Assembly (NCBI RefSeq): GCF_021117425.1
Contig: NZ_CP088298.1
Coordinates: forward strand, 3,162,001 to 3,226,000
Reading direction: 5' to 3'
Length of the DNA stretch: 64,000 nt
From: Brevibacterium zhoupengii
GTDB taxonomy: Bacteria; Actinomycetota; Actinomycetes; Actinomycetales; Brevibacteriaceae
How positions within the stretch are numbered: the stretch's first letter is position 1; every line of letters starts with the position of its first letter. The notes under the pieces are model-generated. The model was not told the origin of the DNA. It saw only the letters and a list, made by a program, of their open reading frames with translations, and did no database searches. Positions 35,536 to 44,503 of this stretch are shown one piece after another. Position numbers and translations under genes: made by a program.

Positions 35536-37157
35536 TTGTTCTCCTCCGCCGAGGTGGTGGCCGAGTTCTCGTCAGTTGCCGCGGTGGCGGCAGGGTCGTC
35601 AGCCGCGGAGGTGGTGGCCGAATCGTTCTCTGGTGTCGCGGTGGCGGCAAATGCTTCGTCGGCCGGGACTCCGGCCATCATCAGGCCCAGGGCCTCGCGG
35701 GAGGTGTCGGCGCCGACGATTCCGACGATGCGACCCGAATACATGACGGCGATCCGATCGGCGAGACCATAGACCTCGTCGAGTTCGGTCGAGACGATGA
35801 GGCACGGGGTGCCCGCATCGCGTTCTGCGATGACACGTTTGTGGACGAACTCGATCGAGCCGACGTCGAGGCCGCGGGTGGGTTGGCTGGCGATGAACAG
35901 GCGCAGCTCACGGCCGAGTTCGCGGGAGAGCACGACCTTCTGCTGGTTGCCTCCGGAGAGCGTGGCGATCGGGTCGACGACGCTGCCGAGACGGATGTCG
36001 AATTCCTCGACCTTCTGCTTCGCGGCTTCGGTGATGACCGAGGTTTTGAGGTTGAGCCCCTTCGCGTACGGCGGGCGGTCGTAGACGTCGAGGATCATGT
36101 TCTCGCGGATCGCGAACTCGGCGATGATTCCATCGGTCGAACGATCCTCGGGAACGAAGCCGATACCCGCGCCGAGGCGGTCCTTCACCGACTGCCCGAC
36201 CAGGTTCTTCCCGTCGAGAGTCACCGTGCCCAGACGCGGTTCGCTCAGACCGATGATGGTTTCGGCCAGCTCTGTCTGACCGTTGCCCTGGACACCGGCG
36301 ACTGCGAGGATCTCGCCGCGGCGGACGTCGAAGCTGACATCGTCGACGACGATATTGTCTGCTTTGTCGACGACGGTGAGGTTGCGGACCTGGAAGGTCG
36401 CGTCACCGGGATCAGCCGCGTCCTTCTCCGTCGTCAGCGACACGGCGCGGCCGACCATCTGGCTGGCCAGCTCCGCCTCGGTGGATTCTGGGGATGCTTC
36501 GCCGACGATCTTGCCGCGGCGGATGACCGTGATGGAGTCTGCGATCGCGCGGACCTCACGGAGTTTGTGGGTGATGAAGACGATCGAGGTGCCCTGCTCC
36601 TTGAGCTGGCGCATGATCGAGATCAGCTCGTCGGTCTCCTGCGGGGTGAGCACCGCAGTGGGCTCGTCGAGGATGAGGATCTTCGCGTCCCGGGACAGCG
36701 CCTTGATGATCTCGACTCGCTGCTGGGCACCGACGGGGAGATCTTCGATGAGGGCATCGGGGTCGATGTTGAAGTTGAAGCGAGAGGAGATCTCGGTGAC
36801 CTTCTTGCGCGCCTCGGCGAGGTCGATGAGTCCCAGGGACTTCGTCGGCTCATAGCCCAACGCCACGGATTCGGCGACGGTGAATACGGGCACGAGCATG
36901 AAGTGCTGGTGGACCATGCCGATACCGGCGGCCACTGCGTCACCCGGCCCGGCGAAGGTCACAGCCTTGTCGTCGAGGAGGATCTCTCCCCCGTCGGCGT
37001 CGTAGAGTCCGTAGAGGACGTTCATCATGGTGGATTTTCCAGCGCCGTTCTCACCCAACAGAGCATGGATCTCGCCCGGTTCGATGGTGAGATCGATGTG
37101 GTCGTTGGCCACAAACGATCCGAACACCTTGGTCATCCCGCGAAGCTCGAGTTTCAC
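35532..37157 (-). CDS. Nucleoside ABC transporter ATP-binding protein (NupO/BmpB, RbsA type)
   Basis: 541 residues with two ABC domains. Domain 1 has Walker A GENGAGKST, signature variant LPVGAQQR and LILDEPTAVLTPQE. Domain 2 has a degenerate Walker A (GVQGNGQTEL) and signature LSGGNQQK, the normal arrangement for RbsA-like sugar/nucleoside transporters. The last 40 residues are a low-complexity Ala/Thr/Asp/Glu tail with repeated ATTSA units, encoded by GCCGAGGTGG-type oligomers, and are not part of the family fold. It follows the lipoprotein gene across a hairpin and precedes both permeases. Confidence 0.92.
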   Translation of the reverse strand: MKLELRGMTKVFGSFVANDHIDLTIEPGEIHALLGENGAGKSTMMNVLYGLYDADGGEILLDDKAVTFAGPGDAVAAGIGMVHQHFMLVPVFTVAESVALGYEPTKSLGLIDLAEARKKVTEISSRFNFNIDPDALIEDLPVGAQQRVEIIKALSRDAKILILDEPTAVLTPQETDELISIMRQLKEQGTSIVFITHKLREVRAIADSITVIRRGKIVGEASPESTEAELASQMVGRAVSLTTEKDAADPGDATFQVRNLTVVDKADNIVVDDVSFDVRRGEILAVAGVQGNGQTELAETIIGLSEPRLGTVTLDGKNLVGQSVKDRLGAGIGFVPEDRSTDGIIAEFAIRENMILDVYDRPPYAKGLNLKTSVITEAAKQKVEEFDIRLGSVVDPIATLSGGNQQKVVLSRELGRELRLFIASQPTRGLDVGSIEFVHKRVIAERDAGTPCLIVSTELDEVYGLADRIAVMYSGRIVGIVGADTSREALGLMMAGVPADEAFAATATPENDSATTSAADDPAATAATDENSATTSAEENK

Positions 37158-37184
37158 TGCTTCCGGTACTCCTCACAAATTCGA

Positions 37185-37220
37185 AAACTGCAGGGCCGAG
37201 AATTCTCGACCCTGCAGTTT
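37185..37220 (-). terminator. Attenuator hairpin between lipoprotein and ABC ATPase genes
   Basis: An 11-bp stem AAACTGCAGGG / CCCTGCAGTTT surrounds the palindrome CGAGAATTCTCG (37185-37220), followed on the minus strand by TTTTCG. It lies in the 74-base gap after the binding-protein gene. Partial termination here would make more lipoprotein than membrane subunits, as is usual for ABC importers. Confidence 0.65.
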
Positions 37221-37231
37221 AACCTGTTCGC

Positions 37232-38302
37232 TTATTTCGGCGAGTTCTCGGAATCCACGGTCAGAGAACCGTCGATGATCTGCTTCTTGAGCGTCTCGAC
37301 GTCCTTCTTCACGTCTTCGGGAACCTTGTCATCGAAGTCGTGGTACGGAGCAAGTCCGACGCCTTCGTTTTCGAGGGTGCCGACGTAGGGCTCAGAGCTG
37401 AAGTTGTCCTTCTGAGCCTCGGACACGGTGTCCTCGACAGCGTTCGCGATCTGCTTGACCACCGAGGTGAGGATGATGTCACCGTATTCGGTGGACTCAT
37501 AGCCGTCGGAGTCGACCCAGACCAGCTTGACGTCTTTGGCTTCCTTCGCAGCCGCTGCCGCGCCGAGGCCCACAGGTCCGGCGACTGGCATGATGACGTC
37601 GGCGCCCTGGGAGATCAGCTGCTTGGTCAGAGCCTGACCCTGTCCCTGGTTCTCGAAGTCACCGGAGAAGGAGCCGTCCTGCTTCTTCTTGTTCCAGCCG
37701 AGGAGTTTGACGTCCTTCTTGTTGTCTTCGTTGAACTTCTCCACACCGTCGGCGAAACCGTCCATGAACACGGTCACGGAAGGAATCTGGATTCCTCCGA
37801 AGGTGCCGACCTTTCCGGACTCGGAGGTCGCGGCGGCGACATAGCCGGCGAGGTAGGCGGCCTCTGCGGTGTTGAAGACGAGTGGCTTCGCGTTGTCGAT
37901 GGTGACTGGCTTGCCGTCAGCATCGGAGAATGTCGAGTCGATGAGGGCGAAGTTGAGGTCAGGGTTGGCCTCGGCGGCTTCCTGGATCGAGTCTTCGAGG
38001 AGGAACCCGACGCCGAAGGTCAGATTGCAGCCCTGCTGGACCATGTTGTCGACGTTGGGTCCGAAATCGGCGTCGCCCTGCGACTCGGCCAGCTTCTCCT
38101 GAATGCCGAGGTTGTCCACCGCTGCCTGCAGGCCCTCACGTCCGGACTGGTTGAATGACTGGTCATCCCAGCCGCCGGAGTCCGAGACCATGCAGCCGAG
38201 GAAGTCCTCGGCATTGGTCTCGCCGCCGCTTCCTGATCCACAGGCGGAGAGCACGAGGGCGGATGCGGCGGCAATCGACACCGCAGATACGAGCTTCTTC
38301 AC
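37232..38302 (-). CDS. BMP-family nucleoside-binding lipoprotein
   Basis: 356 residues, GTG start with AAGAG site. Signal peptide with lipobox LSA-C21, then the basic membrane protein (BMP/Med/PnrA) fold: MVSDSGGWDDQSFNQSGREG, KVGTFGGIQIPSVTVFMDGFADGV and KLVWVDSDGYES. BMP lipoproteins bind purine or pyrimidine nucleosides for ABC uptake. First gene of the transporter operon whose downstream genes are cdd, deoA and deoC; nucleoside uptake is therefore strongly supported by context. Confidence 0.94.
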   Translation of the reverse strand: MKKLVSAVSIAAASALVLSACGSGSGGETNAEDFLGCMVSDSGGWDDQSFNQSGREGLQAAVDNLGIQEKLAESQGDADFGPNVDNMVQQGCNLTFGVGFLLEDSIQEAAEANPDLNFALIDSTFSDADGKPVTIDNAKPLVFNTAEAAYLAGYVAAATSESGKVGTFGGIQIPSVTVFMDGFADGVEKFNEDNKKDVKLLGWNKKKQDGSFSGDFENQGQGQALTKQLISQGADVIMPVAGPVGLGAAAAAKEAKDVKLVWVDSDGYESTEYGDIILTSVVKQIANAVEDTVSEAQKDNFSSEPYVGTLENEGVGLAPYHDFDDKVPEDVKKDVETLKKQIIDGSLTVDSENSPK

Positions 38303-38652
38303 GTTTACTCTTTTCTCAAGTTACTCAGGACCAGCCCTGGCGTCGATCGAGGCACAGAGTCCTCCGCCGAATTTGTGAAACCACTGGATGATCACTCATA
38401 TTTCAATGAATTTTCCGTCAGTCTAATGCAACTGGGGCCCATATCAGTGGCCTCTAGCATCTGAATCCTCGACACCGATATGAAAACGCAACATAACTTC
38501 ATGTTGGCGTCTCCCCCACCTGCCTCCGGGTGCCCCGGACCGCGGCGTCGGCCTCGGTTCTCCGAGTGCCCGTGGAGGCTGCCTGTCAACCGCCCGTCGG
38601 CGAGCTGCGCATGCTGGTCCCAGGCCGCTCGTGCCCTAAGCTAGAGGGCGTT
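38303..38652. promoter_or_regulatory. Divergent region between nucleoside importer and ABC-F gene
   Basis: 350 bases; the part next to the lipoprotein gene is AT-rich, as expected for its promoter. I can see no pair of hexamers with good spacing, and no clear operator. The half next to the ABC-F gene is G+C-rich and could be read as an upstream extension of that gene, but the better start is at 38653. Confidence 0.4.
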
Positions 38653-40512
38653 ATGGCACATCTTCTCGGGGCTGAAGCCCTGCACCTCGAATACCCCACC
38701 CGCATCGTCTTCGACTCCGTCACCCTCGGCGTCGACGCCGGAGACATGATCGGCATCGTCGGCCGCAACGGCGACGGCAAGTCCAGCCTGCTGGGCATGC
38801 TCGCCGGCACCATCGAACCCGATTCCGGCCGCGTGACCTACCGCGGCGGAATGCGCCTGGGGATGCTCAGCCAGCGCGACACCATGGACTCCGAGGCGAC
38901 CGTGGGCTATTCCGTCGTCGGCGACATGGACGACCACGAGTGGGCTCGCGACGCGAAGGCCCGCGACATCATCGCAGGTCTCATCGCCGACCTCGATTGG
39001 CATGCCACCATCGGCAGCCTCTCCGGCGGTCAGCGCCGACGTGTGGCTCTGGCTGCGCTGCTCATCGGTGACTGGGACCTGCTCATCCTCGATGAGCCCA
39101 CCAACCACCTCGACGTCGACGGCATCTCGTGGTTGGCCAAGCACATCAAGAACCGCTGGTCGAAGAACTCCGGGGCTCTGCTGCTCGTGACGCACGACCG
39201 GTGGTTCCTCGATGAGGTCTGCACGAAGACCTGGGAAGTCCACGACCAGATCGTCGAACCCTTCGAGGGCGGATACGCCGCCTACATTCTCCAGCGCGTC
39301 GAGCGCGATCGCATCAACGCCGCCACAGAGCAGAAGCGCCAGAACCTCATGCGCAAGGAACTGGCATGGCTGCGCCGAGGTGCTCCTGCCCGAACCTCGA
39401 AACCGAAGTTCCGGATCGAGGCGGCAAACCAGCTCATCGCCGATGTGCCAGAGGTCCGCAACCCGATCGAGCTGAAGAAGATGGCGACTGCTCGTTTGGG
39501 CAAGGATGTCGTCGACCTCCTCGATGTGTCCCTGAGCTTCGGTGATCAGCAGATTCTCGACAATGTCACCTGGCGCATCGGTCCCGGCGAGCGCACCGGC
39601 ATCCTCGGGCCCAACGGTGCCGGCAAGTCGACCCTGCTCAGCCTCATCTCCGGCGAGCTCGAACCTGATGAGGGCAGAGTCAAGCGCGGGAAGACCGTGA
39701 AGGTCGGTGTCCTCGACCAGCAGTTCAAGGAACTCGACGCCATCGGCGGGCAGAAGGTGCGCGAAGTTCTCTCGGAGTCGAAGACGAGCTTCAACATCGA
39801 AGGCAAGGACTTCACCCCGGCACAGCTGTTGGAGCGCCTCGGCTTCGCCAAGGAACATCTCTCGGCCCGGGTGAAGGAACTCTCCGGAGGACAGAAGCGG
39901 CGTCTGCAGCTGCTGCTCCTCCTCATGTCCGAGCCCAATGTCATCATCCTCGATGAGCCGACCAACGACGTCGACTCCGACATGTTGGCCGCGATGGAGG
40001 ACCTCCTCGACTCCTGGCCGGCGACCCTGATCGTGGTCTCTCACGATAGGTACCTGCTCGAACGCGTCACCGATCAGCAGTACGCGATCCTCGATCACGG
40101 CCTGCGGCACGTGCCCGGAGGTGTCGACGAGTATCTGAAGCTGCGCGCCGAGGGCGCCAAGTCCGGTGGATCAGGGAAGTCCAGCGGGTCCGGGAAGTCC
40201 AGCGGACCGGGCAAGTCGGGTGGAGGTTCGTCGAACTCCGGTTCGGCCGGTGCGAACTCCTCCGCCGATTCGGGCGCCGATGCTCTCTCCGGTGCCGAGG
40301 CCCGCGCGGCGAAGAAGGAAGTCTCCTCGATCGAGCGTCGTATGGACAAGCTGAGCAAGCGCATCGCCCGTGCCCATGACGAGATGGCCGACCACGACCA
40401 GTCCGACTTCGAAGGACTGCAGAAACTCACTTCTTCTCTGCAGGAGCTCAAGGACGAAATGACCGAGCTGGAAGAGCGCTGGCTCGAAGCCAACGAGGCC
40501 CTGGACGCCTGA
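38653..40512 (+). CDS. ABC-F family ATPase (Uup-like)
   Basis: 619 residues from the ATG at 38653 (GAGGG four bases upstream); an open extension to 38530 is less likely. Two ABC domains: Walker A GRNGDGKSS and GPNGAGKST; signatures LSGGQRRR and LSGGQKRR; Walker B LILDEPTNHLD and IILDEPTNDVD. No membrane part, so it is an ABC-F protein that works on ribosomes (or DNA for Uup). A Ser/Gly/Lys linker with GKSSG repeats (about 500-540) joins a C-terminal coiled coil (about 555-619) like the Uup C-terminal domain. The neighbouring DksA-like gene starts 22 bases later. Confidence 0.92.
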   Translation: MAHLLGAEALHLEYPTRIVFDSVTLGVDAGDMIGIVGRNGDGKSSLLGMLAGTIEPDSGRVTYRGGMRLGMLSQRDTMDSEATVGYSVVGDMDDHEWARDAKARDIIAGLIADLDWHATIGSLSGGQRRRVALAALLIGDWDLLILDEPTNHLDVDGISWLAKHIKNRWSKNSGALLLVTHDRWFLDEVCTKTWEVHDQIVEPFEGGYAAYILQRVERDRINAATEQKRQNLMRKELAWLRRGAPARTSKPKFRIEAANQLIADVPEVRNPIELKKMATARLGKDVVDLLDVSLSFGDQQILDNVTWRIGPGERTGILGPNGAGKSTLLSLISGELEPDEGRVKRGKTVKVGVLDQQFKELDAIGGQKVREVLSESKTSFNIEGKDFTPAQLLERLGFAKEHLSARVKELSGGQKRRLQLLLLLMSEPNVIILDEPTNDVDSDMLAAMEDLLDSWPATLIVVSHDRYLLERVTDQQYAILDHGLRHVPGGVDEYLKLRAEGAKSGGSGKSSGSGKSSGPGKSGGGSSNSGSAGANSSADSGADALSGAEARAAKKEVSSIERRMDKLSKRIARAHDEMADHDQSDFEGLQKLTSSLQELKDEMTELEERWLEANEALDA

Positions 40513-40534
40513 TAGAGGTCGATGAGGAGGACAG

Positions 40535-40879
40535 ATGGTCGACTCGGATCAGATGCGCGAGCTTCTGCGCGCCGAAGAAACTGAGACCAGGAGGCTCATC
40601 GCCGCTCTGTCCTCGGACATCAAGGATCTCGCCGCGGCACGCGAGGGCGACAACAGCGACGACGAGCACGACCCCGAAGGGTCGACGCTGGCTTTCGAAC
40701 GATCGCAGGCAGAAACCCTGCTGCGTCAGTCCGAGGAACGCCTGACCTCCATCGCCGAGGCGGTGGAGAGGCTTGACGAGGGCACCTTCGGAATCTGCAC
40801 CAGCTGCGGAAACCCCATCCCCGAAGTCCGGCTGGAGATCCGCCCCTACGCACCGACCTGCGTCGCCTGCGCGAGCTGA
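40535..40879 (+). CDS. DksA/TraR-type zinc-finger protein
   Basis: 114 residues. An N-terminal helical hairpin with acidic residues (EGDNSDDEHDPEGS) is followed by a C4 zinc finger, CTSCGN ... CVACAS, the DksA/TraR C-terminal layout. Such proteins bind RNA polymerase or are general actinobacterial zinc-finger proteins. Same strand as the ABC-F gene, 22 bases after its stop, with GAGGA upstream of the ATG. Confidence 0.9.
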   Translation: MVDSDQMRELLRAEETETRRLIAALSSDIKDLAAAREGDNSDDEHDPEGSTLAFERSQAETLLRQSEERLTSIAEAVERLDEGTFGICTSCGNPIPEVRLEIRPYAPTCVACAS

Positions 40880-40998
40880 ACGAACAGCTGCCTCCCCACC
40901 GCGCATAGGGCTCAATCCGGGCCGAACACACCCTCCATTCCGCCTGACTCCGGCGCGTGACCTTTATGCTTCGGGCTCCAGCGGGCTATCGTGGCGGG

Positions 40999-42030
40999 GT
41001 GCCCACACGAGATCACAGACTGGACCGCGCCAAAGGCATCCTCATCTTCACTGTCGTCCTCGGCCACCTGCTGGCCCGGACCTCACCATGGGATGACGAC
41101 GTCCTCCGTGCGCCGATGTACCTCATCTATTCGTTCCACATGCCGGCTTTCGTCTTCCTGGCCGGCAACACAGCGAAGTCGACGAGGCTGCCCGAGCGTG
41201 TCCTGACATTCCTGGTCCTGCTGTTCACCGTTTTGCCTCTGATGTGGGGGTGGCTGTGGATCTTCGATCTGGATCCTGACTACAGCTTCCTGACCCCGTT
41301 CTGGTACACCTGGTTCCTGCTCTCGATGGCGTGCTGGATCATCACCGTGCCGTTCATCGAACGATTCCCACGAACGATCCTTGTCGCCTCGGTGGTGGTG
41401 GGGCTCTTCGGTGGGATTCTGCCGATCCTCGACACCGAGCTCTCAGCCTCACGATCGATGATCTTCTGGCCCTTCTTCGTCATCGGCAAGCTCTACGGCA
41501 AGCAGATTCTCAACTGGGCGGGCAGCCTGCGCATCTGGCAGAAGCTGTTCTTCACGGCGGCCGCCCTGGGTGCTGTCGGCTACTTCTACCTCGATGAGGT
41601 CTACTACAAGTGGTTCTACGGCAGCCTCAACTTCGCCCACTTCGACGTCAGCATTCCCGAGGGCGTCGGCATCCGCCTCATCGTCGACATCGGGGCCCTG
41701 CTGATGACGTTGATGCTTCTCATGTGGGTCGGAGACAAGGACACGATCATTGCCAAGATCGGTCGAAACAGCCTCGCCGTCTACGTACTCCACGGATTCG
41801 TCGTCCGTGGCCTCCAGCCTCTCCTCGATGACATCGAGGACGTGCTCAGCGCCCCGCTGATCTTCCTCCTGTGCCTCGTCCTGGCGCTGCTCGCCACCTA
41901 TCTGCTGTCCTGGGGCCCGTTCGAGAGGGGCTTGCGCTGGTACTCCTCAACCGTGACTCGTCTGCTGCTCACACCGTTTGCGTCGTTGCGCGCGAAGCCG
42001 GGCAGACACTCGGACAAAGCCTCTTCATAG
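40999..42030 (+). CDS. Acyltransferase-3 family membrane protein
   Basis: 343 residues from the GTG at 40999. About ten membrane helices; the family start RDHRLDRAKGILIFTVVLGHLL contains the D and the H of the acyltransferase-3 active region. In-frame GTG 40957 and ATG 40966 are alternatives; none has a convincing ribosome site. TATGCT at 40965-40970 looks like a -10, which favours the later start. These proteins O-acylate surface sugars or similar; the substrate is unknown. Confidence 0.78.
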   Translation: MPTRDHRLDRAKGILIFTVVLGHLLARTSPWDDDVLRAPMYLIYSFHMPAFVFLAGNTAKSTRLPERVLTFLVLLFTVLPLMWGWLWIFDLDPDYSFLTPFWYTWFLLSMACWIITVPFIERFPRTILVASVVVGLFGGILPILDTELSASRSMIFWPFFVIGKLYGKQILNWAGSLRIWQKLFFTAAALGAVGYFYLDEVYYKWFYGSLNFAHFDVSIPEGVGIRLIVDIGALLMTLMLLMWVGDKDTIIAKIGRNSLAVYVLHGFVVRGLQPLLDDIEDVLSAPLIFLLCLVLALLATYLLSWGPFERGLRWYSSTVTRLLLTPFASLRAKPGRHSDKASS

Positions 42031-42194
42031 CCCACTGCCACCGACGGCGACGGTGACTCCGATCGTCATATGACTTCTTTATGTCATTGTGACGTCGACC
42101 ACATCGGTGTGAGTGGCTATTATGCGGGGAGCTTGGGTGCTCAGCCTGAGCGCGTTCAATCGCCTGTCCTCTACCTTCATTACGGAGAGCGCTC

Positions 42195-43241
42195 ATGACC
42201 ACCCATGCTCTGACCCAACGCCTCGACGCCGGTCCTGTGATCTGCGCCGAAGGATTCCTGTTCGAACTCGAAAAACGCGGCTACCTGTCTGCTGGAGAAT
42301 TCGTGCCCGAGGTTGCGCTCGAATTCCCCGACGCTCTGCGCTCCCTGCACATGGATTTCCAGCGCGCCGGTTCGGACATCGTCGAGGCCTTCACCTACAA
42401 CGGACACCGCGAGAAGATGCGGGTCATCGGGAAGGAGGATCTGCTCGAGCCGCTCAACCGCTCCGCCCTGCAGATCGCCCGCGGCGTTGCCGACGCCAAG
42501 CCCGGAAACTTCATGGCCGGAAACATCTCGAACTCGAACATCTGGGATCCCGAGAACCCGGACCGCCAGGCCGAGGTCCGGGCGATGTTCACCGAGATGG
42601 TGGGCTGGGCTGTGGACGAAGGCGCCGATCTCATCATCGGCGAGACCTTCTACTTCGCCGGCGAGGCCATCGCCGCGGCCGAGGTCGCCAAGGCCAGCGG
42701 GCTGCCCGTCGTCCTCACCCTCGCACCCATGGCCTTCCAAGAGATGGCCGATGGCGTGGGAATCGTCGAGACCGCACAGAAGCTCGAACAGCTGGGTGTC
42801 GATGTCGTCGGCCTCAACTGCTTCCGCGGACCCGCCACAATGCTGCCGTGGCTGAAGGAGATCCGCTCGGCCGTGTCCTGTCACGTCGGCGCCCTGCCCA
42901 TCCCCTACCGCACGACTCAGGATGAGCCCACGTTCTTCAATCTCTCAGATCCCCGCGCCGAGGTGGCCTCCCCGCACGGTCGCACCTTCCCCACCGCTCT
43001 CGATCCGCTGCAGACGAACCGCTATGAGATCGGTGCCTTCGCGAAGGAAGCCTACGAGCTGGGTGTCAACTACATCGGCGTGTGCTGTGGTGCGACTCCG
43101 ATGCATATCCGTGAGGTCGCCGAGGCGGTCGGACTCACGACCGATGCCAGCCGGTTCTCCGAGAACATGAAGAACCACTTCATGTACGGCGATAACGAGC
43201 GCCTCGCTGAGAACGTCGTCGCTCTCGGCTCGACCGCCTGA
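42195..43241 (+). CDS. Homocysteine S-methyltransferase family protein (betaine:homocysteine-like)
   Basis: 348 residues forming one TIM-barrel methyltransferase domain. The zinc ligands are visible: C209 (VGLNC), C297 and C298 (GVCCGA). The N-terminal EGFLFELEKRGYL and DIVEAFTYNGHREKM resemble the betaine-homocysteine branch rather than MetH/MmuM. A methyl donor cannot be read from the sequence. GGAGAGCGCTC precedes the ATG. A possible -10 TATTAT (42118-42123) and inverted ATGAC/GTCAT arms (42069-42086) lie upstream. Role in methionine synthesis or methylated-osmolyte breakdown is inference. Confidence 0.85.
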   Translation: MTTHALTQRLDAGPVICAEGFLFELEKRGYLSAGEFVPEVALEFPDALRSLHMDFQRAGSDIVEAFTYNGHREKMRVIGKEDLLEPLNRSALQIARGVADAKPGNFMAGNISNSNIWDPENPDRQAEVRAMFTEMVGWAVDEGADLIIGETFYFAGEAIAAAEVAKASGLPVVLTLAPMAFQEMADGVGIVETAQKLEQLGVDVVGLNCFRGPATMLPWLKEIRSAVSCHVGALPIPYRTTQDEPTFFNLSDPRAEVASPHGRTFPTALDPLQTNRYEIGAFAKEAYELGVNYIGVCCGATPMHIREVAEAVGLTTDASRFSENMKNHFMYGDNERLAENVVALGSTA

Positions 43242-43301
43242 GGCAAGCAGCGAGCAGTACCTCCTGCACGAAGCCCTCAGCACCACCACACACCGCCAGC
43301 G

Positions 43302-43335
43302 CCAAGACCCCTCGCCCCAACGGGAGGTTTTGGCA
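43302..43335. terminator. Imperfect terminator between methyltransferase and FNT genes
   Basis: GCCAAGACC pairs with GGTTTTGGC (one G-U) at the base, with further imperfect pairs inward. The right arm AACGGGAGGTTTTGGC is nearly identical to that of the terminator on the other side of the FNT gene (44414-44429). A second small hairpin CTGCGC-gt-GCGCAG follows. Confidence 0.6.
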
Positions 43336-43418
43336 CTGCGCGTGCGCAGTAGAGCTGCCGGTGCCAGCAGCAGCTACCGGTAGGAGTGACGACTATGAGG
43401 TGAAGCTGCGACTTCCGC

Positions 43419-44261
43419 TTACTTCGTCTGAGCCTCGAGGTCTTCCAGCGAGACCGTGCCCTGACGCACTGCCCGCAGCACACGATACGTGCGGACCACC
43501 CGGGGCAGGGTGATGAGGAGAAGACCACCGAGCATGTTGAACGGGATGACGATCGCAAACCACTTCAGCAGATCCAGCATCGAGATATCTGCCCCGGCCA
43601 ACATGGCGGCGAAGATGACGATCGCGTTGAGGGCACCGTGGAGCATGCCGAGACCGATGAGCAACAGACCCGATGCCATGCTGACGATGGCAAGGACGAC
43701 GCCGTTCGAGGTGCCCTGTGACATTCGAGTCGACAAGGTGACGGTGGCTCCGGCCAAGAGCGAGAGTCCGATCATCACCACCAAGGACGGTTGGTCCATG
43801 TACTTCACGGCCGTTTCGATCATCGTCGAATGGTAGTCAGGCAGCGCCACAACCATCAGTCCGGCGAAGGCCAGGCCCCCGAACAGGTTGGTCACCAGGG
43901 TCACCGCCCACAGGCGGACCACCTGAAGGACATTGGCCTGGCCTGCGATGACGGCGTTGATAGGCAGCAGAAACTCTTCGGTGAACAGCTCTGAGTGGGC
44001 AAGCTTCAGCGCCAACAGCCCGATGCCGAAGGCAATACCGGCCAGCACATCAGAGCCTGTTGTCTGCTTGACCAGCACCATCGCCAGAATGCCCAGGCCC
44101 ACATCGACACCGCCGAAGAACCCGGTGACGAGGAGTTCCGGCCATTTCCGATTCAGACGCTTTGCTCCCGTGACCACGGTCGCGGTTGCCTCGTCGACCA
44201 GTTCGTCTTCAAGATCGAAGTCATTCGTCCCGAGCCGCTGACGCTGTGCTTTCTGGGTCAT
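43419..44261 (-). CDS. Formate/nitrite transporter (FNT) family protein
   Basis: 280 residues, six helices in the FNT arrangement (KLAHSELFTEEFLLP, NLFGGLAFAGLMV, RMSQGTSNGVV, GMLHGALNAIVIFAAMLAG). FNT channels pass formate, nitrite, hydrosulfide or acetate-like anions. Start ATG 44261: TACACT lies 6 bases upstream with no ribosome site between, so the transcript may be leaderless. GTCACA-7-TGTGAC is an inverted repeat over this promoter. No formate or nitrite enzyme is nearby. Confidence 0.82.
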   Translation of the reverse strand: MTQKAQRQRLGTNDFDLEDELVDEATATVVTGAKRLNRKWPELLVTGFFGGVDVGLGILAMVLVKQTTGSDVLAGIAFGIGLLALKLAHSELFTEEFLLPINAVIAGQANVLQVVRLWAVTLVTNLFGGLAFAGLMVVALPDYHSTMIETAVKYMDQPSLVVMIGLSLLAGATVTLSTRMSQGTSNGVVLAIVSMASGLLLIGLGMLHGALNAIVIFAAMLAGADISMLDLLKWFAIVIPFNMLGGLLLITLPRVVRTYRVLRAVRQGTVSLEDLEAQTK

Positions 44262-44389
44262 CGTCACAGTGTATTTGTGACACCTGTGCTCGGCCAGTGA
44301 CGGACTGGGACCTGATACTCGGACTCTTCCGACTGGGCCGGAGCCGATGCTGGTGCCGGTGCCGCGGCAAAGTTCCAGCATCACACACC

Positions 44390-44435
44390 GAGAGCGCCAA
44401 AACCTCCCGTCGCAACAGGAGGTTTTGGCGCTCTC
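44390..44435. terminator. Strong terminator between FNT and MHS transporter genes
   Basis: Perfect 18-bp stem (44390-44407 with 44418-44435) and a 10-base loop, followed on the plus strand by AGTTT. It terminates the minus-strand MHS transporter gene, whose stop is at 44504. Confidence 0.8.
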
Positions 44436-44503
44436 AGTTTGCTGAGCAGCGTCAGTTCTACACCGTCAACTCTGACAACGTAACTATCGGTACGAGACCT
44501 TCG

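Noticed and set aside
35427..37388. Long open frame on the plus strand opposite the nucleoside ABC ATPase
   Set aside because: It is antisense to a clear double-ABC protein, has Asp/Val/Glu-rich text typical of reverse-strand reading in high-G+C DNA, and matches no family.
38530..38652. N-terminal extension of the ABC-F protein
   Set aside because: The extra 41 codons are not family-like, and the ATG at 38653 has a ribosome site and begins the conserved domain.
38641..40110. Long minus-strand open frame opposite the ABC-F gene
   Set aside because: Antisense shadow of a well-supported gene, without domain motifs or a ribosome site.
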